A program made the position numbers and the translations under genes. Shown piece after piece: positions 1 through 4,578 of a DNA stretch of 10,153 nucleotides. Each line of letters begins with the position of its first letter. Within the stretch, counting starts at the first letter, position 1. The notes under the pieces were generated by a model. That model was given only the letters and a program-made list of their open reading frames with translations, searched no databases and had not been told where the DNA came from. Source of the stretch: an uncultured Eubacteriales bacterium (GTDB taxonomy: Bacteria > Bacillota > Clostridia > UMGS1883); assembly GCA_905195005.1 (NCBI GenBank), contig CAJJUC010000088.1, forward strand, positions 1 to 10,153, written 5' to 3'.

Positions 1-706
1 CCGTCCAGCCCATACTGCCGATACAGGTAATGATCGCCTGACGCACAGCCTTCAGCACTTCCGTATACGGATTCTTTTCATCCTTTTTAAGATATTTTTT
101 CAAAACATCCCACGTGAACACATAAACGCCCATTGACGCAAGGTTGCTTTTCGGCTTTGCGGGCTTTTCCGCAAACTCGGTTATGCGGCTTTCGGAATCG
201 GTTGCCATTATGCCGAAGCGGCTTGCCTCCTCCCACGGAACCTCAATAACGGCAATTGTTGCGTCGGCGCCCTTCGCCTTGTGGAATTTAAGCATTTTTG
301 AATAATCCATTTTGTAGATATGGTCGCCCGAAAGAACGACAACATATTTCGGGTTAAACTTATCCACAAATTCAATATTCTGAAAAATTGCGTTCGCCGT
401 GCCCTTATACCATTCGCCCTTTTCGGCGCTCTGATACGGCGGCAGAACGAACACGCCGCCCGAATTTCGGTTAAGATCCCACGGGTTTCCGTTACCGATA
501 TAGGTATTCAGTTCAAGCGGCTGATACTGCGTCAGCACACCGACGGTATCGATGCCCGAGTGCAGGCAGTTGCTGAGCGTAAAATCTATAATCCTGTATT
601 TTCCTCCGAACGGAACGGCAGGCTTTGCAACATGCTTTGTCAAAACGCCGAGTCTGCTGCCCTGCCCTCCTGCCAGAATCATTGCAACACATTCAGTTGT
701 TTTCAT
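1..706 (-). CDS. glgC: Glucose-1-phosphate adenylyltransferase, 5' part (runs off the window edge)
   Basis: GlgC makes ADP-glucose from glucose-1-phosphate and ATP, the committed step of bacterial glycogen synthesis, in the cytosol. The visible 235 residues start at ATG 706-704. They show the nucleotidyltransferase signature (ILAGGQGSRL, residues 10-19), K28-PAVPFGGKYR, the substrate region around EWYKGTANA (98-106), SGDHIYKMDY (126-135, with the catalytic-type D128), FGIMA and the EKP motif near residue 185, then MGVYVF. The ATG overlaps the glgB stop by one base (TGATG), so the two are probably translationally coupled. A ribosome binding site lies inside the glgB 3' end (AAGGGGGAGATAAG). 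Odd: after DEKNP (residues 209-213) the frame stays open for 22 more codons, but the expected NSSxDFGKxIIP segment is absent. The leftmost ~68 bases therefore do not look like glgC. Family assignment is certain; gene integrity is not. Confidence 0.93.
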   Translation of the reverse strand, partial: MKTTECVAMILAGGQGSRLGVLTKHVAKPAVPFGGKYRIIDFTLSNCLHSGIDTVGVLTQYQPLELNTYIGNGNPWDLNRNSGGVFVLPPYQSAEKGEWYKGTANAIFQNIEFVDKFNPKYVVVLSGDHIYKMDYSKMLKFHKAKGADATIAVIEVPWEEASRFGIMATDSESRITEFAEKPAKPKSNLASMGVYVFTWDVLKKYLKKDEKNPYTEVLKAVRQAIITCIGSMGWT

Positions 707-2649
707 CACTTATCTCCCCCTTGTTTCTTTTTTGCCGGCGATGTGCGTTTAAGATAAACGGCGCTCATTGGCTCAAGATCTATTTCAAGCGTGTACGGCA
801 TTGAGCGGAAAGCGCCTTTTTTTGCACGGTACGATTTTCTTTCGCGGCCGTTGCCGCCGTATTCGCTGTCATTCGTTGAAAATACCTCCGCATAATTTCC
901 TGCGGACGGCGCTCCGAGAACATACTTATTGTAACGCACCGGGGTGAAGTTGCACACAACAACAACCTCATCGCGCTTTTTTCTGCCCCTGCGCACAAAG
1001 GATATTACCGAGCGGTCACAATCATCGGGATTTATCCATTCAAAGCCGTCCCAGCTGTCCTCAATTTCCCAGAACGCTTTATTTTTAACATAAAACTCAT
1101 TTAAGCAGCGCATAAATTCCCTGAATTTTCTGTGCCTGTCCTGATTGAGCAAATGCCATTCCAAACTTTCGTAATACCGCCATTCAATGAACTGCGCAAT
1201 CTCGCCGCCCATAAACAGCAGTTTTTTTCCGGGATGCGCCATTTGGTACATAAAAAACGTTTTCAGCGATTCAAACTTCTGCCCGTACAGCCCGGACATT
1301 TTCTGAATCAGCGATCCTTTCCCATGCACAACCTCGTCATGCGAAAGCGGAAGAATATAATTTTCCGAAAATGCGTACATCATGGAGAACGTCAGAATAT
1401 TATGATTTCCGCGCCTGAAATACGGGTCCATGCTCATATAGCGCAGCATATCGTTCATCCAGCCCATGTTCCATTTATAGTTAAAGCCGAGCCCCCCGTC
1501 CCGCACGGGCTTTGTAACAAGCGGCCATGCAGTGGATTCCTCCGCAATCATCAGCACGTTGGGATATTTTTCAAAAACAGACGCGTTAAGCTTTTTAAAG
1601 AACTCAATCGCCTCAAGGTTTTCCCTGCCGCCGTACTTGTTCGGAATCCATTCGGTGCGCCCGTAATCAAGATAAAGCATACTCGAAACCGCGTCCACCC
1701 TTATTCCATCGATGTGGAATTTGTCCATCCAGAACATTGCGCTTGAAATCAGGAATGACACAACCTCCGGTCTGCCGTAGTCAAACACATATGTTCCCCA
1801 TTCCTTATGCTCGCCCTTTGCAGGATTCGCATATTCGTAAACCGCCGTTCCGTCAAACCGCGCAAGACCGTGCGCGTCACGCGGAAAATGCGCCGGCACC
1901 CAGTCCACTATAACACTTATGCCGCGGCGATGGCATTTATTAACGAAATACATAAAATCCTTCGGTTTTCCGTAACGGCTTGTCGCCGCAAAATATCCCG
2001 TAACCTGGTAGCCCCAGCTGCCGTCGAACGGATATTCCGTAACAGGCATGAGCTCAACATGCGTATAATTCATTTCGCACAGGTAGTCAACAAGCTCATC
2101 CGCCGTTTCGCGATAGGTATAGAAGCTGCCGTCCTCATGCCTTTTCCAGCTTCCGAGGTGCATCTCGTATATAAGCATCGGCTTATCGTACGGAGCGGTG
2201 TTCCGCCTTTCCCCGATCCATTTTTCATCGCTCCATTTAAAGCCGTTTATGTCATATGTCACAGAGGCGGTTTCGGGGCGTACCTGCGCAAAAAATGCGT
2301 AAGGGTCAGCCTTGTAAAACGCACTTCCGTCCTTTGCTTTGATATAGTATTTATAGCACTGAAGCTCATGCACACCCTTTATAAAGCAGTGCCAAACCCC
2401 CGAGCTGCCCTGCGGATTCATAACGTCCGCGCCAATATCCCATCCGTTAAAATCGCCGACAACGCTCACGCTCTGCGCATTCGGCGCCCAAACGGCAAAG
2501 CTGTACCCCGATTCCGCATAAATCTCCGCAGGATGCGCGCCGAGAAAATCGTAACCCGAAAAATTTTCTCCGCGGCCGAAGCTTGCGAGCTGTCCGTCGC
2601 TTATAAACGGATTTTGCTGTTTTTTGCTTTTTTTGTTTTTATCTGCCAT
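706..2649 (-). CDS. glgB: 1,4-alpha-glucan branching enzyme
   Basis: GlgB (GH13, CBM48-containing) cuts alpha-1,4-glucan chains and re-attaches them by alpha-1,6 links, making branched glycogen. The product is 647 residues. After a short Lys-rich N-terminus there is a CBM48 domain at about 45-110 (FAVWAPNAQ, VVGDFNGWD), YEMHLGSWK at 161-169, and the GH13 barrel: region I VDWVPAHFP (about 248-256), region II DGIRVDAVSSM with nucleophile D319, region III AEES with acid/base E370, and region IV LSHDEVVHGKGSL with D438. A C-terminal beta domain follows. The frame is open upstream to 2802, but ATG 2649-2647 is chosen because AAGGGGA sits six bases before it and the promoter lies inside the longer frame. 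It is the first gene of a glgB-glgC operon. All catalytic residues are present. Length is typical of the shorter, clostridial-type enzymes. Confidence 0.97.
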   Translation of the reverse strand: MADKNKKSKKQQNPFISDGQLASFGRGENFSGYDFLGAHPAEIYAESGYSFAVWAPNAQSVSVVGDFNGWDIGADVMNPQGSSGVWHCFIKGVHELQCYKYYIKAKDGSAFYKADPYAFFAQVRPETASVTYDINGFKWSDEKWIGERRNTAPYDKPMLIYEMHLGSWKRHEDGSFYTYRETADELVDYLCEMNYTHVELMPVTEYPFDGSWGYQVTGYFAATSRYGKPKDFMYFVNKCHRRGISVIVDWVPAHFPRDAHGLARFDGTAVYEYANPAKGEHKEWGTYVFDYGRPEVVSFLISSAMFWMDKFHIDGIRVDAVSSMLYLDYGRTEWIPNKYGGRENLEAIEFFKKLNASVFEKYPNVLMIAEESTAWPLVTKPVRDGGLGFNYKWNMGWMNDMLRYMSMDPYFRRGNHNILTFSMMYAFSENYILPLSHDEVVHGKGSLIQKMSGLYGQKFESLKTFFMYQMAHPGKKLLFMGGEIAQFIEWRYYESLEWHLLNQDRHRKFREFMRCLNEFYVKNKAFWEIEDSWDGFEWINPDDCDRSVISFVRRGRKKRDEVVVVCNFTPVRYNKYVLGAPSAGNYAEVFSTNDSEYGGNGRERKSYRAKKGAFRSMPYTLEIDLEPMSAVYLKRTSPAKKKQGGDK

Positions 2650-2698
2650 GTCAGTCCCCTTTTTCAATCCATGCTTTATAAGCTTCTTATTAAAATAT

Positions 2699-2727
2699 AT
2701 TGTACCAAAAAATCGGCTTGCAGTCAA
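2699..2727 (-). promoter_or_regulatory. SigA-type promoter of glgB-glgC
   Basis: Read on the minus strand, TTGACT (2727-2722) is followed after exactly 17 bases by TACAAT (2704-2699). This predicts a transcript start near 2692 and a 5' leader of about 40 bases before ATG 2649. It is the best promoter match in the glgB upstream region and supports the internal start. Confidence 0.8.
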
Positions 2728-2989
2728 ATAGTTTTGGGGGAAAACGCACAAATTTTCAAAATTTTTTATCTGATATATTGTCATTTTACAACAAAAAAAC
2801 ATTCCTCACTTTTTTTGCCTTTTTTCTTCATCTATATTTTACATATATTTTATATTTTTTTATTCAATGTGACAATTGGAGTTATTGTATACGGAATTTC
2901 TTATATCCTGCCTAAGGTTTCATATAAACTGTCATACGGTTTTACATTTTTGGATGAGTTAAAATGATATTATAAAAGGATGAAGAATT
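2728..2989. other. AT-rich gene-free stretch between the divergent glgB promoter and the XRE gene
   Basis: This very AT-rich DNA separates the minus-strand glg operon from the plus-strand regulator gene. The open frames crossing it have low-complexity, Phe/Tyr/Ile-rich translations and no ribosome binding site, so I read no gene here. No convincing -35/-10 pair for the regulator gene was found. The TATTAT/TAAAAT hexamers near 2960-2974 lack a well-spaced -35. Confidence 0.5.
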
Positions 2990-3010
2990 ATGAGAGGTGA
3001 ACAAACTAAA

Positions 3011-3220
3011 ATGAATCTGATTAAAATCGGGCTTAAAATCGCATATTACAGGAAGCTGCGCGGCATGACGCCGGAGGAGCTTGCCGAAAGCTGCAATCTG
3101 CCGGCAGGATATGTATCACAGCTTGAAGGTGCAAACTTCTTTTTCTGTCCGCCAGCCAAAACGCTTTTCACTATTCCGAGAATTTTGGAGGTTCCTGCAC
3201 AAGCTTATCGATATAGATGA
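3011..3220 (+). CDS. Small XRE/Cro-family helix-turn-helix regulator, C-terminus probably frameshifted
   Basis: The product is a 69-residue, single-domain DNA-binding protein. KIGLKIAYYRKLRGMTPEEL is helix 1-2, and LAESCNLPAGYVSQLE is the helix-turn-helix recognition unit of the HTH_3/XRE fold (about residues 5-60). Such stand-alone domains are usually autoregulatory repressors; the target is unknown. ATG 3011 is preferred because AGAGGTGA (2993-3000) precedes it and relatives as I recall them begin at the equivalent MNL. An in-frame ATG at 2990, with AAAGGA upstream, would add seven residues. Odd: the frame ends ...LEVPAQAYRYR, whereas the +1 frame from 3195 reads LHKLIDIDD then TAA (3222-3224). 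That resembles the usual family ending, so a small indel near 3192-3196 is likely. The segment FFFCPP before it is also atypical. The gene may be a decaying repressor. Confidence 0.72.
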   Translation: MNLIKIGLKIAYYRKLRGMTPEELAESCNLPAGYVSQLEGANFFFCPPAKTLFTIPRILEVPAQAYRYR

Positions 3221-3315
3221 TTAAGGTGTTTCTTTATCAATTTTCATCAAGCGATGCGAACATATTTTCGTCTTAATTTCTTTGTAACACTTTTGTCAAA
3301 GTTGTTCTCCCTTAT

Positions 3316-3337
3316 GTTTACAAATTATTTTGTAAAC
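3316..3337. repeat. Perfect 9-bp inverted repeat (operator-like)
   Basis: GTTTACAAA (3316-3324) and TTTGTAAAC (3329-3337) are exact reverse complements separated by four bases. The dyad size and lack of a T-run suit a protein operator better than a terminator. The small XRE gene about 100 bases upstream would be one candidate binder, but this is only inference. Confidence 0.5.
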
Positions 3338-3368
3338 CTGATTTTCCGCATAAAAACGGCATTAAAGT

Positions 3369-3411
3369 TTTCCACAGGTTGAGGCTAAATTACCCCCAAA
3401 ACCTGTGGAAA
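3369..3411. repeat. 12-bp inverted repeat containing DnaA-box-like sequences
   Basis: TTTCCACAGGTT (3369-3380) and AACCTGTGGAAA (3400-3411) are perfect reverse complements around a 19-base spacer. Each arm contains TTTTCCACA or its complement-like form, one base away from the DnaA box TTATCCACA. TGTGAAAAA and TGTGAATAA follow immediately (3413-3434). Confidence 0.5.
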
Positions 3412-3491
3412 CTGTGAAAAACCCCTGTGAATAACGATAAATTCGCGGTTTTGGGATGGTAAATCGGGACAACTTGTGTAAAGCGCGCAAT

Positions 3492-3521
3492 TTTTTATGT
3501 AATGTTAGGTTTACATAAAAA
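3492..3521. repeat. 11-bp inverted repeat
   Basis: TTTTTATGTAA (3492-3502) pairs perfectly with TTACATAAAAA (3511-3521) around an 8-base loop. It is very AT-rich, so it is a weak hairpin, more likely a protein-binding dyad or AT-rich unwinding-type DNA than a terminator. Confidence 0.4.
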
Positions 3522-3593
3522 TATAATTATTTTTTATTATATCAACCTGAAATTTAATATTTTTTTTAAATTTGTATTGATATAATATATGAC

Positions 3594-3624
3594 AAAAAAA
3601 TAAACCGCGCAACTGCACGGTTTA
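3594..3624 (-). terminator. Rho-independent terminator of the minus-strand small-gene unit
   Basis: On the minus strand TAAACCG (3624-3618) pairs with CGGTTTA (3607-3601), with two further G-C pairs inside, a short loop, and then a run of seven T (3600-3594). It faces transcripts coming from 4115 leftward. It lies inside the nominal open frame 3785-3537, which suggests that frame really ends earlier. Confidence 0.7.
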
Positions 3625-3629
3625 TAAAG

Positions 3630-3785
3630 CATTTTACTTTTCTTTTCTGTATTTTCCGGGGGGTAAATATCGTTATCCTTTTCGGCTTCTTGTTCAAGCC
3701 GGATTACATAATTTTGATGCTCACGTATGATAATGCAGTATCCGAAAACTTTTTCAACTTTCTCAAATGTGAGCCGGTAAATCAT
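3630..3785 (-). pseudogene. Doubtful small ORF, possibly frameshifted
   Basis: The minus-strand frame starting at ATG 3785-3783 begins MIYRLTFEKVEKVFGYCIII, then a charged stretch to about residue 49. It stays open to 3537, but that reading crosses the terminator and becomes low-complexity. A run of six C on the minus strand (plus-strand G run near 3658-3663) lies just before the change. A one-base slip there would give the ending GKYRKEK and a stop near 3633, directly before the terminator. Its ATG overlaps, as ATGA, the stop of a 27-codon frame starting at 3865. Neither has a ribosome binding site. I do not recognise a family. It could be a remnant of a short mobile-element gene or not a gene at all. 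Confidence 0.25.
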
Positions 3786-3884
3786 GCCGGCAAAGGCTTG
3801 TTGTCAAGCAAACCGTGGAATAAATGCGGTTGGTTCACGCAAATCGATGAAATACTGCGATTCATTTCGTTTTTTGAAGCTTTT

Positions 3885-4115
3885 TTATGTCCATTTTTGC
3901 CGGGAGGGCACATTTTTTCGAATCAGCATATCAGTACACTCTGTCAAATCTCTGTCACCGGATTCAAAAACAACAATTCTCTTTTTCTTAACATTATTCA
4001 AGGTAATTTTATTAAAAATCTCCCTCAGCATCATGTCGAAATTTGTTTTGTTTGCCTCGTCAGCCGCTGCCCACACCTCTATAACTCCGGCACTTTCATT
4101 AACGGAAATTCTCAT
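3885..4115 (-). CDS. Small conserved-type hypothetical protein, mobile-element associated
   Basis: The product is a 76-residue acidic/basic mixed protein without membrane segments. It starts MRISVNESAGVIEVW and contains the pattern KKRIVVFESGDRDLTECTDMLIRKN near the end. Proteins I recall with a similar plan (short, starting with a beta hairpin and ending in xxVAVFxSGxxDLxxxTxxLLxxN) occur in clostridial conjugative or integrative elements; their function is unknown to me. The start is well supported: AGAAGGTGA lies five bases before ATG 4115-4113. It is transcribed away from the recombinase gene, and a terminator lies downstream at 3594-3624. The family resemblance is from memory and unverified; that it is a real gene is fairly likely. 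Confidence 0.55.
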   Translation of the reverse strand: MRISVNESAGVIEVWAAADEANKTNFDMMLREIFNKITLNNVKKKRIVVFESGDRDLTECTDMLIRKNVPSRQKWT

Positions 4116-4225
4116 AAAATCACCTTCTTCCGTTACTAATTATTCCTGTTTTTCCCTAAATTGATACATTAGTTTTACTATCAGCATATCTTTGCACAAT
4201 AAGGAAACCTTTTGTGTGCAGATAA

Positions 4226-4302
4226 AGTCACAACCTGATAAGGAAGTATTGGTTTTGAACGCCGTTCTTTAAGTTTATACTTCGTAAACAGGCAGCCGTA
4301 TA
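4226..4302 (+). repeat. 77-base direct repeat, copy 1 (left of the recombinase)
   Basis: Aligned without gaps to 6817-6893, this copy differs at 8 of 77 positions, and the last 38 bases (4265-4302) are identical. All eight differences lie in the first 39 bases, and most are transitions. In copy 2 the terminal 17 bases form one arm of a strong hairpin; here the second arm is absent. It is probably a truncated member of a dispersed intergenic repeat family rather than an attachment core. Confidence 0.8.
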
Positions 4303-4384
4303 TAATGCCTCCGAGCCTTTATCATAAACCCGAATACTCTCAAAAATTGACGGTGTTAGACAAATATTTTTAATTCTTTCGGTA

Positions 4385-4460
4385 TATTCCCATTAGTACA
4401 GCGATTGATAATTTCGGACAGGATAATGTATCATCCTGCTATCGGCAGATAAGCCAAAAA
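4385..4460 (+). pseudogene. Possible degenerate 5' segment of spoVT (weak)
   Basis: In one frame (codons from 4389) the translation reads PISTAIDNFGQD, then an R at the expected place. This can be laid over the SpoVT/AbrB start GIVRRIDDLGRVVIPKEIRR with identities at I, I, D, G and R and several conservative changes. Allowing one insertion and one deletion, the DNA match around ATTAGTACAGCGATTGAT is better. It lies on the correct strand and just upstream of the recombinase, where the left half of an interrupted spoVT would be expected. The match is short and compared from memory, so chance is a real alternative. Confidence 0.2.
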
Positions 4461-4516
4461 CCGGTTCATATGCGGATGTTAAGGAAAAAATTCATTACAA
4501 TAAGCTTGATTTTATG

Positions 4517-4545
4517 TTGCTTTTTTCTTATTTATATGTTACAAT
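4517..4545 (+). promoter_or_regulatory. Promoter of the serine recombinase gene
   Basis: TTGCTT (4517-4522), a 17-base spacer and TACAAT (4540-4545) form a near-consensus SigA promoter. The predicted start is near 4552, leaving a leader of only about 27 bases that carries AGAGGTGA. The 10-base sequence TGTTATCAGT, repeated at the SpoVT fusion point, begins at the last base of the -10 element. Confidence 0.72.
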
Positions 4546-4578
4546 GTTATCAGTAATAATTCAGAGGTGAATATCCAT

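Larger units (their letters stand above)
3225..3600. other. Gene-free region rich in inverted repeats and DnaA-box-like nonamers
   Basis: No credible gene lies here. Structures seen are a 9-bp inverted repeat with a 4-base loop at 3316-3337, a 12-bp inverted repeat at 3369-3380/3400-3411, and a second 9-bp pair CCCAAAACC (3395-3403)/GGTTTTGGG (3447-3455) that would compete with it. An 11-bp inverted repeat lies at 3492-3502/3511-3521. Nonamers close to the DnaA box TTATCCACA occur at 3368-3376, 3404-3412, 3413-3421 and 3426-3434, each with one or more mismatches. AT-rich DNA (3520-3600) follows. It could be a regulatory region, a replication-related relic of a mobile element, or simply repeat-rich spacer. 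Confidence 0.55.
4116..4516. other. Gene-free spacer between the small minus-strand gene and the recombinase
   Basis: The stretch contains a hairpin with a bulged T at 4195-4216 (CACAA..AAGG/CCTT..TTGTG) and the 77-base repeat copy at 4226-4302. There is also a near-palindrome AGGATAATGTATCATCCT (about 4419-4436). A weak stretch at 4385-4460 resembles the beginning of spoVT, with substitutions and indels. No intact reading frame with a ribosome binding site was found. Confidence 0.5.

Noticed and set aside
320..757. Plus-strand open frames opposite glgC/glgB (also 1132-1746, 1807-2967)
   Set aside because: They are antisense to well-matched glg genes, rich in His/Arg/Phe as expected for complements of coding DNA, and have no ribosome binding sites or family resemblance.
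2650..2802. 51-residue N-terminal extension of GlgB
   Set aside because: The -35/-10 promoter and the ribosome binding site both lie inside the extension, and it has no similarity to the CBM48 region.
3225..3600. Chromosomal replication origin (oriC)
   Set aside because: There is no dnaA, dnaN or rpmH nearby, and none of the nonamers is a perfect DnaA box; only a weaker origin-like or titration role is left open.
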